A DNA stretch of 64,000 nt, from positions 30,631,298 to 30,695,297 of the forward strand of contig OZ020267.1 of assembly GCA_963971225.1 (NCBI GenBank), read 5' to 3'. The notes beneath the pieces are model-generated. The model had not been told where the DNA came from. It saw only the letters and a program-made list of their open reading frames with translations, and ran no database searches. Positions 36,273-48,109 of the stretch are shown here, piece by piece. The translations under genes were made by a program, and so were the position numbers. Source of the DNA: Melieria omissa. Taxonomy: Eukaryota; Arthropoda; Insecta; Diptera; Ulidiidae. How positions within the stretch are numbered: the stretch's first letter is position 1; the number at the start of each line of letters is the position of its first letter.

Positions 36273-37183
36273 TGACCCGCAAGGTAGCTTACGGTGGCTG
36301 CCTCTGCATGAGACAAACTCAGACTTAAATAGGGACAATTGTGATACAAAATCGCGCCTTTTAAAATGTGTATACAACACTAGTCTCTTCAACCTGCAAC
36401 TGTAGCAAACATTTTTTACCATCATGAACCTGTGTTATTATTAAACTTAAGTATTTTAGATATTTTTAGCAGCAAAACATACGATGAAATATTTGCTAAA
36501 TAAAATAAATAAATATATAACTAACACCAACATAAACTGCCATCGACACTCGGAGAGCATTTCAAAGGAAATTAAATAAATCTGACGGAAGCAAATGCAG
36601 CCCTCAGCGAGCTTTAAGTAAATTACTCCACATTGAAAAATCATAAAATCCGACACCACAAACACGAACATCAAACGCCCAATGAATTTCCTATGCCGCC
36701 AAACTGACACACACAACCAATACACACACACGCGCGCATTTACCATTTGCCGCTTATCCGCCAAAGGAAACAGAAACTGAAGTGATTCGATATGGGGTCA
36801 CGGCAGCTAAAGTCGCGCGGCGGCTCCCTGGCGGCTCGTAAATATTGGTAGCACAATCGAATCGAGCCGAAACCAGAACCAGGCTGTTGCCACCAACACC
36901 GTGTTGTTGTTTTTATTGCTATAATCGAGGCGCTAGTGCAAGAATTCACACGCACACAATCACACAGCACCAGCCATGACCACTTAACTCGGTTAAAATC
37001 AGTTCGAGACTTCGATAGGGAAGGATTTTTAATTTTTCACGCTCTCCATCATGACGGCATGTCGCGTGCGTGTGCGGCATGTGTGCATGTGTGTGTGTGT
37101 GTGTGCGGCGTACAGTAGGCCATGGATAGGCTCGCGTGCCAGCAATGTGGCCCACAAGTGCTGTGCGCGCTCTGACATTTGTG

Positions 37184-37215
<32 letters not shown>

Positions 37216-37922
37216 CACTGTGTGGCCTCAGGTTTCCGCTTTTTGTCGGCTGCCTTTTACGCTGCTCTTGCATCCACCCTTCAAATATTCTTCGATTTAC
37301 ACTTTGAGCGCAAGAAGGCGTTGATCTGCGACACCATAGTGTCGTGCAAGCCAGGGCCATGCACACACACACACACAAACATGTTGCGAGTAGTTTGCGC
37401 CATCATTTGAAGCCTCAATGTTGCTCCTTTACTGAATTTTGCTGAATAGTGACGTAGGTCAGTGGTCAATTGGTATTCACTATATTTTTCCATGCACGTC
37501 GGTGCTTCGTCTTCTTTATGGTTGAATAGAAGTTAGTTGATTGTTGTTGTTGCAATACATACACATATTTAATAGGTACAAGTTTGCTTCAAACAAAATG
37601 CTGCGGCCAAAGTCTCATAGTTGAATGACTTTTAGAGCATTTCTTACCAGATTTTTAAGTAATATTTAAATATTAAATAATTTTTTATTAAATTTTGGTT
37701 GTGTCACAGTTTGAAAGCCATTGGTATGTGCTATGAAATTACTTCTTTGAATCTCTTACAATGGTCACTTCTCTACTCACTCAAACGTTACCGGCATTTC
37801 AATGAGCCCCGAAAACCAACAACCAACGGCGAATTGCTGTCACATGAATTTGTCTGCAATTGACACTGTGAACACCGCGAAATTGTTATTGAAAGACCAT
37901 CGTGTGTAGCGGTTTTCAACAA
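36273..37922. other. Low-copy CA/TG-rich island upstream of tRNA-Ala
   Basis: No protein gene supported. GT runs lie at 37089-37105 and 37192-37215, CA patches at 36716-36735 and 37361-37378. Frames on both strands over 36740-37500 are due to these repeats. It ends in the unique sequence just 5' of the tRNA. Confidence 0.5.
37089..37215. repeat. Two (GT)n microsatellites
   Basis: (TG)8 at about 37089-37105 and (TG)12 at 37192-37215, the second preceded by TATATATA. Confidence 0.9.
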
Positions 37923-37995
37923 GGGGATGTAGCTCAGATGGTAGAGCGCTCGCTTAGCATGTGAGAGGTACGGGGATCGATGCCCCGCATCTCCA
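37923..37995 (+). tRNA. tRNA-Ala (anticodon AGC)
   Basis: A 73-nt cloverleaf. The acceptor stem GGGGATG pairs with CATCTCC and includes the G3:U70 wobble that defines alanine tRNAs; the discriminator is A73. The D arm is GCTCAGATGGTAGAGC. The anticodon stem CTCGC/GTGAG (one G:U pair) encloses loop TTAGCAT with anticodon AGC. The T arm is CGGGG-ATCGATG-CCCCG, the form usual for insect tRNA-Ala. A run of eight T from 38003 gives an RNA polymerase III terminator just downstream. No intron. It looks functional and lies alone between a CA-rich island and AT-rich repeats. Confidence 0.96.
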
Positions 37996-38002
37996 GTGAC
38001 AT

Positions 38003-38040
38003 ATTTTTTTTGTTAAAATTTTTTTTTTATTTTTTTTGTA
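38003..38040 (+). terminator. Pol III T-run terminator of tRNA-Ala
   Basis: Runs of 8, 10 and 8 T residues follow the tRNA 3' end within about 45 bases, the usual RNA polymerase III stop signal with backups. Confidence 0.7.
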
Positions 38041-38344
38041 CATAAATTTGAAACCAAAGTTGAAAAGCAATTAAAAACAAAATTAAAATATATAAAATAT
38101 GCAAAGCTATTTAAAACAAAAATAAATTTAAATATATAAAATGTATATTAAGTGTTTTAAAGATCAACTAAATATTATATAAACCATTGCCATTGCCATT
38201 ATATAACCAATTGCCAATAGATATATAACCAATCTATATAATTGTTTGTCCTAAAACATGAAACTTAAGCTGCATGTACGCAAAAGAAAATTAACCTTCG
38301 CAAAGATAGGATTTTCTAATTATCTGGGGTCTAAAAAGGCAGAA
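38041..38344. other. AT-rich spacer after tRNA-Ala
   Basis: AT-rich sequence with short direct repeats (aaaacaaaattaaaatatataaaat; attgccattgccattatataacca). No gene seen. Confidence 0.5.
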
Positions 38345-39730
38345 CATAGGTTAATGTGTTCTAGAAAAAAAGGTGAATTAATTGTCCATTGATTCCAAAA
38401 CCATAATTGATTCCAAACTTGGTAAAAATACTCCAAATCAAAACTTATTCGACACGTATTTTTCAATTTTTCGAAAATCAAAATTTAACGGGGTCATTAA
38501 AGGGTTAAGTTTCGTTGCGGGAAGACTACGAAAAAATATGAACCGATTAGCCTATTGGCTTCGAAACTGGTGAAAACACTTGAAATAAAAAATAATTTCA
38601 ATACGTGTTTTTTTATTTTTCTGAAACTAAAAAATTAACCCTTTCTACACCGAAGTTGCCTGAGAGAAACCTCACTTATTTGTCATCTTATATCAAAAGA
38701 TAGATTGATTTATGGGTTTAATTTAAGTAGGCACCAACAAATCAATATTTTTAGAAGTGAATTCAAAGTGTGTTCTAATTGAAGTCTACGAATTGGGCGC
38801 GTTTGACCAAAACACTGTTTTTTCAATAATCGTTAACTAAAATCAAAAAGTGATAATTTTGTATTTTTCAATAAACCTTAAATAATTTTGTTTTAATTAA
38901 AAAATATTGATACCAAATTTATTTAACCCAATTTAAACTAAAATTGTTAAAAAGTAAACTAGTTCTAGAACTCTAATAAAAAGGCGTGGCGAATTGAAAT
39001 GTGGTGTGCACACTTCTTAGAAAAGTGTTTCATGATTTAAATACGAAAATCAATATCGAGACACAGGGTAAAATTAGGAGTCGAAAGGGTTAAAGGGGTT
39101 AAACAAAAACTTAATACTTTGTATGGAGGAACACAGCTTTTTATACCCTTTGACTTCAAACTTGATAAAGACATTTCACATTTGAAATAATTCGATACGT
39201 GTTTCTTATTTTTTCGAAAATCAAGAACTGACAGATTTAACGATGGGTTAAGAGTTTGTTTAGAGTTACTATGAAAACACATGATTCAATGAGGCTTTTG
39301 CGTTGAAAATTAATGAAAACCCCTGAAATCGAAAATAACTAAACATATGTTTGTCATTTTTTTTAATCAAAATTTTACGGGACAAAGATGGATTAAAAGT
39401 TTGTATTGATAAATATGATTTAAGGGTTCTTTTTTACTTCACACTTGGTGCTTCAAACAAGTGTTTTTTTATTTTTTCGAAAATCAAATTCTGACGGGGT
39501 CAACGATGGGTTAAGAGTGTGTATGGAGAAATATGATTTAATATTTAACACTTAGAAATAGTTTTGTTGAATTTAGTTGAAATACTTATGTATGATTTTT
39601 TCGAATATCAAAATCTGACGAAGTCAACGACGGGTTAAGCGTTCGTATGAAGAAATATGATTTCATGTTTAACACTTAGAAATAGTTTTGTTGAATTTAT
39701 TTGAAATACTTATGTTTATTTAAAATCTCT
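38345..39730 (+). repeat. ~150-bp satellite, array 2 (about 7 units, interrupted)
   Basis: Units resemble array 1 at 29405-30290: ggggtcaacgatgggttaag, gtttgt-tggagaaatatgattt, ttgacttcaaacttgataaa, acacttgaaataaaaaataa, tcgatacgtgtttttt and ttttttcgaaaatcaaaatctgac. The last three units are shorter and share aacacttagaaatagttttg. A TTAA-flanked MITE (38639-39089) interrupts the array after the second unit. Confidence 0.85.
38639..39089 (+). mobile_element. TTAA-flanked (piggyBac-type) MITE inside satellite array 2
   Basis: TTAA at 38635-38638 and 39090-39093 flank a 451-bp element. It begins CCCTTTCTACACCGAAG and ends in the inverted CCCTTTCGACTCC. It carries no transposase. A truncated inverted relative is at 35890-36272. 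Its insertion point is within the ~150-bp satellite, so it is younger than the array. Confidence 0.75.
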
Positions 39731-39997
39731 TTTGATATCACAAATGGGCAGCGTGACTTCTTCAATTACTGGGAGAGTTATTGGAAACCATGAACAGTCT
39801 GTAATGACTCTACTTACCTGTTACTCAGCTACCGGCTCAGTTAGAAGTATATAGAAATCTATTATTTTGCCAATGTATAATTTTAGGAATCTGCATTGCG
39901 TTCTTTCAGACGACACAAGATAAAATTTCGTACTAAAGTAACTTTTCAGACATTTTTATGTTTGTTTGATTCAATTTCGTTTGAGCGCGGGTCGAAG
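39731..39997. other. AT-rich spacer with start of a duplicated block
   Basis: A ~105-bp block (about 39914-40020) is repeated at 40043-40142 (aagat-aaattt-catactaaagaaactttg ... atggacacca). No gene is seen here apart from the mariner relic that follows. Confidence 0.45.
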
Positions 39998-40316
39998 ATG
40001 GACACCAACAAAGAGAAAATATGCTGAATGGACCTAAAAATATAAGATTTCATACTAAAGAAACTTTGCAAAGAGTTTTGTGTTTGCTCGTCCCAGTTTT
40101 GTTTGATCACGCCTCAAAAATGGACACCAGAGAAGATAAAAAACAACTGTATTTTAAAGTTTTTCTTCGAAATATGAATTGTGATTGAGGTCTTTAGACT
40201 GTAACAGCAAATCAGGTTCATTTTTTGCTTCAATGATTTCGTTCAGCTAATTTGTATGTCAATGATGTGTCACACTCTGGAAGGCTAACTGTCAAAAATG
40301 TCAATAACATCATCAA
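39998..40316 (+). pseudogene. Mariner-family transposase N-terminal relic D
   Basis: Two tandem start-like segments, ATGGACACC at 39998 and 40120, begin MDTNKEKI and MDTREDKKQLYFKVFLR, resembling the first residues of mariner transposases. Downstream FRSANLYVNDVSHSGRLTVK and NVNNI (about 40235-40312) match the FRSGDFDVxDxPRSGRP linker of mariner transposases. Stops break the frame and nothing of the catalytic core is present. Recognition is by pattern only. Confidence 0.6.
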
Positions 40317-40800
40317 GTCCCATCGTCAACTAAACCCAAGAAAAAAAATTGCCCAAAACCCCGCACAATGCGGCCGATTCCCAAAAAGCTGGCCAAAACT
40401 CGAAAAATCAAGTAATTGATTCAAAATTTCTTACTCGAGGTTTTTCGGGGTCGCTGATTACGAATTTGATTTTAAAAATTTGAAAATCCACCCCCTTCCA
40501 CCCCTATTGGCCACCCCTCACGTGAAATAGCGTATATTCTAGAACATAATCAAGATGCATGTCAATTTAAAAATTGTAGGTTACACAGCAAAATAGATTA
40601 TTTAGTTTTAATTACATAAAAAAATTTTCGTTATCAGCAAGATCGTCAGCATCTACATCTGTCTCTGTCTCAGAGGCCGAACTACAATCAGTACTTTCCA
40701 ACACTTCTTCCGCATCAATAGATGGAGACAACAGTAAATCAATTGTATCTGCTGACAAAGACTTCATCGGTTTTGCTGGCAACTTTCTGCAACGTGAAAT
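40317..40800. other. Non-coding DNA
   Basis: No gene recognised. A short C/T-rich block (ccacccccttccacccctattggccacccctc, as pieces within 40489-40520) precedes AT-rich sequence. Confidence 0.4.
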
Positions 40801-40814
40801 GTATGGGTCAGAAG

Positions 40815-41858
40815 CTAATAAAATCGTTTAAACACGTCCTCCATTGTTTTCTGACGATAGTTCTTTCTAGCGAAGTTCAGGCGATAGATGGCAAAAAATT
40901 TATTGCAAGCCTCTTGAGCATCTTCCGACATTTGTCCGATAGGCAAAACGGCATCTTGAATGATTTCTGGACCATGAATCAAAAGCTTATGCACTAAAGT
41001 TGGCATATAATACCAATTATATTTGTCTACTATCATTCTAGCCAACTTTACACTATACTGCCGGAAGTTTCCTATATTTATCTCATGTTCACTTGAAATG
41101 GCTTGCAGGATGATGTAGAAACGATATATGATGTCCTGATCGACTCCCGTTATTTTTGCCGATTGTTGATATTTTTCAAAAAAATGTCGTGCAGTATTAT
41201 CATCATTCGATGTTCCAGATCCAGATTTAGGCTTGTCAACGTTTAACCCCATCTCTTTTTTAAACGCAGTTTGTATTATTTTTTTTTTGGTTTTCAACAG
41301 ACTGTTTTTCTTCTGGCTTACGAGCCTGCCATTTCTCGATTTTCAATTTGTACGACAAATGTAGCAGAAACTCGAAACATCTAATCAACAATGAAGCGAT
41401 GAAATGCCAAATTTCAAGTGTTCCGTAATAATGTCTGTTTGAAGCATTGCATCAATGTCGTTGAAATCTTTTGATGTGCGCTTACATAGATAACAACGCA
41501 TAGCAGAAGTTGTATCTGTCAATGAGTTACACACTTTGGTATCTATCATTGTTAAAGATAAATCATACTTGACACGCACGATTGTCCCATCAACAGTAGT
41601 TTCAAACGTACTTCTTAAATGAAGCCAAAATCCAAATTTGCATGCCCTGGCAACGATTGTAATCGCGTGTAATTGATTTACTATCAAAATCTTGACGAAC
41701 TTGTTCGAACGCACGCACCCGAAAGCACAAAATTGCGCGAGGTGGCCACAGAAAAATCGCTGTAAAATCCAGTCGGGCAAAATCGGGCACCCGATCTCTT
41801 CAGGGCAGTACTCACAGAAGACTAGTGAACAATTTTCCCAAAGACGGAACCGTGGCAA
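40815..41858 (-). pseudogene. Broken transposon-type protein of a repeated arthropod family
   Basis: The upstream piece (41858-41385) has VKYDLSLTMIDTKVCNSLTD and TTSAMRCYLCKRTSKDFNDI, ending FGISSLHC then a stop. A middle segment in another frame has FEFLLHLSYKLKIEKWQARK. The third piece (41297-40815) starts at a frameshift within a run of ten A and has KKEMGLNVDKPKSGSGTSND, NWYYMPTLVHKLLIHGPEII, LPIGQMSEDAQEACNKFFAI and YRQKTMEDVFKRFY. I recognise these blocks from a protein family that recurs in many copies in arthropod genomes and is presumably carried by a transposon; I cannot name its superfamily. No termini or first exon seen. Confidence 0.7.
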
Positions 41859-42854
41859 GTATGGCCTTTTTTTTAAAGTCTATCGAAAGTTCAAAAAGTG
41901 TGATAAAAACAGTGCTTCAAGTGAGTGCCTATGAAAAGACAACAACAACAACAACCAAATTTGTTTTTCTATATTTAATTATTTACTACAAATGCTTCTT
42001 TTACGATGCTGGTGCAAAAAGTTTCAATTAATTTGCTCCTTTCCGTATTTTTAAACTTCAGCTTTACAGCTTTTTGAAAAAGTGCAAATTGGTGATATTA
42101 TTTCACACTCTAAAAATTACTCTACTTTGACGGGCTCTACAAGCAAAACTATTTGTCTAATTTAGTTAAGGTTTTCGGATTTCTTAGGTCCAAGCATTTA
42201 TCTATCGGACAAGTATAACAGTTTTCCCCAAACTATAGGTAGCAGCCTCAGATAAAAGAGAAACGCACCATGTGTATATTTCGTTCTCTCTCTCTCTCGC
42301 TCTCTATCAATTTGATTTCGAAAAAAGGGCATAAAAGATGAATAGGCAGCTCTTGGCAGCTGAATCTTGTTTTATTTGATAGATAATATATTTAGTTATC
42401 ATTTCAATAAGGTTTCAAAGCAGCGTTTTGCAGCGTTTTAATGCAGTATCATTTGAAAAGTCTAATTTTCGGAAAAATTATGTGAAAAAATGACACTATT
42501 GTTTATGTTTTCCCTAATTCACTACTTAACAATTGATAATTAGTACTTTTTTTACATGTTCTACTCACCTTCAGAAGTGGATTCCATTTGGTCTTATTTG
42601 ATTTTCTTTATTACATAAAATTGTTCACCTGTACAACCGTTCTCAGTGTATTAACTGTAGAGTGACGCTCGAGCGAAGGCCACATTCCAACTGAGCCTAA
42701 GGAAGGGGCGTGACGAATTAGTCATCACTATGAACGATTTTAGTTTCTTGAAGGATCATTGCAGCCAACTCAAGGGTGAAAAACCCCTAAATAGAAACTT
42801 GTTTTTTTGGACTTTTGGCCGCACTTTGCGGCTTCGGCCGCTCTGTGCCCCGTT
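41859..42854. other. Non-coding DNA
   Basis: AT-rich, with a TC run (42284-42304). No gene recognised. The frames at 41692-42031 are unsupported. Confidence 0.4.
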
Positions 42855-43013
42855 TGGAACCACTTGAATAAAGCTGGACACAAAACTAAGACCAATGTAT
42901 GGGACTCCCGAGTTAACGCGAAAAAAGTCATGGAACGGTTTTCCCTTTACGAATTGCCAAATCCCAAATCCCGACCCATTTCTGAAGCAATTAGTGACTA
43001 TTGATGAAATGTT
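42855..43013 (+). pseudogene. Mariner-family transposase fragment E
   Basis: Reading across one frameshift at about 42900, the segment gives WNHLNKAGHKTKTNVWD, then TPELTRKKSWNGFPFTNCQ and NPDPFLKQLVTIDEM. This follows the HLNKAGYKKKLDVW-VPHELT ... DPFLKxxVTGDEKW pattern of mellifera-type mariner transposases. The Gly of the GDE block is changed to Ile. Only about 50 codons remain. Confidence 0.7.
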
Positions 43014-44199
43014 AAGTAGGCAGTTAGATAGAAGGTGGCTGCTTCAATCTGGAGCCCACGTAAGTCATGAAAGCCCATTGTAAAGTCGAGTACAAGACTG
43101 CTTACTACAAAAGTTACTTACGATAACGTCAAACAAAAACGGTCGAGGTCGAAAAGACAACAGTATTTTTCCAATTAAAAAAAAATAGTAATAAGAATGA
43201 AGATGTGTACTCCGAATTGATTTATGGAAAAAAGTCGATTTTGGAAAATTGTGTGTTGTGAGTCTTTTGTTATTACTTTACGATATGGAGACATGGAACA
43301 GAATCCTATTTGCCAGATGTTTCTTAAGAGAATTAACCTGTTTTCTAAGAAGTGGTGAATTGGAAAATTCGAAGATTTCACCGTTTTATTGTATTGACCA
43401 CCACACCCCTCATAGGTTCTAATGATCGCTTGAAACGTATCCTCCACCTCTGTATGTTCTATTTGGCATCTTAAGTGTCTTTGTTCTGATGCTTAAGCTG
43501 TACTTTTATGAGATGAAACAATAACATTAGATGCAATGACATTTCAAACCATTTCAAATTCATAGAATGAAAAATCTAACAAAATCTAAACGATACTGAG
43601 CAGAGCTTTTCATGTTCGCGGTTCGTATTTCATTAGAAAGCTCTAATAGAATTTAATAAGATCTCAATGGACTCTTCGGTGGATTTCACTACTTCTAAAG
43701 CAATATTTATGAACTTGTTGAACTCTGTTTTTAATTAAGTTATCGATTGTTACGTAATATTTACTTTGTTACTTATCCATTACGCTGTTCTTTATTAGTC
43801 ATTAAGCAAACAAATATTCTTTGACTAATTATAAATAAATGAAATGAATTGAAATGAAAATGATTGGTTTGAGCTTTGTTCATAGCGTTGAGAACTTAGC
43901 ACACAATTTGAGAAACGTTGCCAGGAGTCAAACGACGACGAGGAAGTCAGGAGCGACCTTTATTCTTCCAGCTCAATCTCTACTTATGGTCAGCAATAGA
44001 ATCCATCGAACCGCCCATCCGCAACCATTAAGAACAATTTGTCAATTAAGTTTTTCATGTTTTTTTATTCATTTTTTCGTTTTTTCGCTATTCAATTATG
44101 TTTGTTTTTTTTAACATTTTTTTTCTTGTAGTATTCATGTTAGTGTTTAATTAAGCATTTTATAAGAATTTATATTATTTTATAGTTAGATCTATCACT
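43014..44199. other. Non-coding DNA
   Basis: No gene recognised. The 90-codon minus-strand frame at 43175-43447 and the 86-codon plus-strand frame at 43854-44114 have no known similarity and AT-biased composition. Confidence 0.4.
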
Positions 44200-47100
44200 T
44201 TTAAGTAAACTTACATCAATAATAAAAATAATAATAATAGTACAACATAAAAATCGTAATAATAATAGTAGTGATAAATGTTCTTGTTTACCTGGGAGAT
44301 ACATATAAGCATATAGAATATTACTTTCAAACAAAATAATAATTGATCATTTAAAGAAATCAACAAACTCCAACATCTTTCGACTACTTTTATACATTGT
44401 AATGAAAAATTTGGAAAAAAGTACAGAAAAACTATAAAGCAAAGTAAGAGGTGGTGAAGAGCAACACACTTGCCGCACGTGTCCAGGTGGCATGGCGCTG
44501 CGTTGCTGTGTCTGTCTCGGTGTCGGTGTTTGAGTGTATAGAGTGTGAGTGTGTCAGTGTAGATGTAAAGTTTAAAATGCTTCAGCATAATTCTCTCACT
44601 CGTAAACAACAAATAATAAAAGAAAAGTATTGAATCGATATATTTACATATACAAAATAGAATAGGCAACATAACTAATTGCAAACTAAAAGCAAATTGA
44701 CTGCATTAACGCACGCAGCAAGTTCATCACTGTCGCACTTCACTCACTTCACTTCACTAGCAAAGTTAGGGACAATAAGTCAACGAGAAGACTTGCTGTC
44801 GATGCGTTAATTCGACTTGCGTTCGACTTCCGCTCTTTGCTTTCGCTACGTTTGTTTTTTGTTTAAGGTGGTTTCTCACCCACAGCTCGTTAACTGCTTG
44901 GAGGTTTTGGTAAAAAGATATTCCCGCTTTTTGTTTTGTTTTTGCATTCATATATAAAAATGATAGATATTCTCTTTATTAAATTAACATTAGCATAGTC
45001 TACAATATTTCTTCTTTTTTTGTCGTTTAATTTTTTCACATTTTAAATAATTTTTTTTGTGTTGTTTTTTTTAGGCTTTTTACAACTTAAGTCAAATATA
45101 TGTATGTATATGTATAGATGTTTTGCAACTTGTTTATATTACTAAATTCAGATTTCTTATGTTCTCATTGCGCATACAAATAAACGTTCAAATTCAAAGT
45201 CAACTAAAAGCAAGAAAAATAAACGCAAAGAGCATAACAAACTAAACAAAACTAATGTATCTTGTTTATATAGAAAATTAATAATGATGAAATTGCTTAG
45301 ACAGCTAAGAATCATGGACGCACCTCAACAACAGCTCGCACGACTGACTGCGCAGTGATGGAGGTATGGACAATTGGAAGCAGCTGGTGGAGGAGGCAGG
45401 AAAGTCAGTTCGGGAAAGTGGGCAGGTAAGAACATGGCTGCTGCTTGCTGTGTGTTTTCAATACTCAATACTCAGTAGAATCATTGGGATTTACAAGAAA
45501 AAGTGGCAGTGTGACAACAAATTCGTTTCCGTGTGGTGTTGAATGCCAATAACCACGCGCCAGCTAATCTTCCTACAGCTTCAAACAAGACCATTGAAAC
45601 ACAATGTAACAAGAATGTTTGGCTGCTGTTTGGGTGTCATTAGCGGCATAGGTGGTGGTGGATTTAAACGGAGCGGGGCTGCATGGTGCTGGGTAAATGC
45701 TTATGACTACTTTGTTTGCCTTTCTTAATTGTTATGTAGTTTATGTCAAACTTGCAAGTGCTTCCCTACATCGTTTCATTTGTTTGTTTGTGTGTATATA
45801 ACAAAATTATAGTTCAATATTCTGCTTTGCATCCATTTTGTTTTGCATTATGTTCGACAACTTGGCTTTTCTCTTACTTACGCCACTTGCCCTTTTCTTG
45901 CGCGTCTTTTAGTTAAATGTTACTACAAGTGTTGAACGATAAATGTTGATTTGTTTAATGATAGATTGATATTGCATTATTGCATTAGGCTTTTTTCATA
46001 GACTTGTATATTCTTTTCATGTTTATTTCGTTTTTACACAGTTTCGCTTTGCACAAGTTCATTTCATTGCGCTTCGACGGCGCACACAAGGTTTATCATT
46101 GCCCGTTGTATGCGTGTCGAGCGGGTAAGACTTAATTTACAGCGAATTAGATAACATTAAGCATATGTTTGTATGTAAGTTGGTATTTTTTCGTATTTAT
46201 ATAATTCAATTCTTATGCAACTCGGCTACGCTCTACTATAGTACACTACAATATATGTTAGTGATAGCTCTCTCTCTCTCTTCTCTACATATCAAAGTCA
46301 TTTCAAACATAGTTCAGCTGTCCAGTTGAAAAAGTCATGTACGCATTTCTCCAACTGAGAACGTGCGCAATTACTGCTTTAGTTGTTCAGTGTGTTCAGA
46401 GTTGAGTGTTGTTGAGTTTGGTTGCTGCTGACTTTCGTGTAAACAATAAGACTTTCGTCTTGGCCCAGGGGGCGTCTTGGCACTGGGCACACGCTGCTTT
46501 AAGAATTTCGAAAACCCGCTTTTAGTCGAAACTTGATAATTCTATATATGTATGTATATATGTATATAAGTGTATGATTGATGGTTACTTGGGAATTTCT
46601 CAATAATTTATTTGTTTGTGCTTTACAAATGATGGTTGGACTTCATTATATTCGGCATTTAAATTATGTATGTAGTAAGAGTTATTTAAATAAAAGTCAC
46701 TTTAAAAAATATATTAGGATCTCGTGTGGCAAACGACTTCTTGCGTTTTCAGTTAATTTGCATCATAGTTAAATAATTATAATAGCAACATTTCGTACAG
46801 CAACGTGTGTTCGGCTGCTGTTGTTGTCGATTTATCTCAATATGACTGTTGTATAATTTTGAGCATTTTCACAATTTTACGCGAGTTGGCTCAGCCAACC
46901 AATGCGCTGCAAACAATTTTATTTATTTCACTTGCGTTTTTGGCCTTTTGCGTTTAATTAAGAAAACCGGAGCAAATGCCAATTTTCGCAAATATTTACG
47001 TTTCTACTAATATTTACGTTTCGGGTTTCTTTATTCGTTTTCTCGAAGCAATATCATTTTTTCAGCGTTTTTCCTTGGATTGGAAAATTTTCAACTTTTT

Positions 47101-47273
47101 ACCTGGGAATTTTCAAACGACGCAATAATTTGCAATTTGAAAAAATGCACACTCACACACGCACAAGTCATGAAAATACTCAAAACTCAAAGGAGAACAA
47201 AATATGTTAAGCAAAAAATAAACTAACAGTAGAAAATAGGATTTAAATAAAAGCAAATCATGAAAATAAGCAA
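44200..47273. other. Low-copy DNA downstream of larp, possible 3' UTR
   Basis: On the minus strand this follows the larp stop codon. It is AT-rich and has many TTTATT words on the plus strand, which are AATAAA on the larp strand. The first ones after the stop are at about 47030 and 46922, and one lies at about 44975. The larp 3' UTR must end within this stretch or beyond, but the poly(A) site cannot be fixed. ATT repeats are at 44217-44275. No other gene was recognised. Confidence 0.45.
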
Positions 47274-48109
47274 TTACTTCTCCATTGACGCTGACGCTGA
47301 AGCTGCCGTTGTTATTGCTACTGCTGACGTTGCTGCTGCTGCTGTTGTTGCTGAAACTTTTACATTGGCGGCTTTTGTGGTTGCTTTGTTTGGCTGCTCG
47401 GCGACCGGTTGCTTACATGCCACCGCCGCCGCCGCCGACGACGACGCGACAGTGTTGGAGGAATCTTTGCTTTGTACTTGAGCGGGTTTGGGCTTTTGCT
47501 GTTGTTGTTGTTGCTGTTGAAGTAGTTGCTGTCGTTGATTTTGCTTGGCAGTTGCCGCCAGGCCACTATTGCTGCCACCACCACCGCCGCGACGTAGCTC
47601 GTGCGGCGATCCGTAGCGATAGTTTCGATTCACAACCTGAGGCTTGTTGCCCAACGAGCCGCTGCGCACGCGCACATTGCTGCTGCCAAAGGAACCGGTA
47701 CGACGTCTGTTGCTGCTGAAATTGCTATAATTGCCCTGGTGTTGATGCTGGTGTTGGTGCTGATGTGGGTGTGGCTGGTGTGACTGTGGGTGCTGCTGCT
47801 GCTGATGTGGACGATTGCCGACGTAATCGCTGCGATTGCTTATTGTCGTGTTGGGCTTGCGTCCGCCAGTGGCAACAACAGTGGTGCCGTCACTCTCCGA
47901 CACGCTGCGGTGTCGATTGAAATTGCGGCCACGATTGAGCGTGCCGACGCCCTGCAACATTTCATTGATTTCAGGCTCGACGACGCGAAAGTCTTCTATG
48001 GTTTTGAATTTTTTTAGGTATTCACGCAATTTCGGCTGCACGTCCAGTTTCACTGCGTTTTTGTAGTATTTGAGGAAAGCCCAGAATTTTTCGAGTCCAT
48101 AAAGTTGGC
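47274..48109 (-). CDS. larp: larp last coding exon E, end of DM15 and C-terminal tail
   Basis: After a 137-bp intron (48110-48246) and an AATTTTAG acceptor, the exon completes the third DM15 repeat ([19 protein letters not shown], then [19 protein letters not shown]). The tail is low complexity: His/Gln repeats, Gly-rich stretches, a Gln run and an Ala/Val-rich end. The stop codon TAA is at 47274-47276. Confidence 0.93.
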
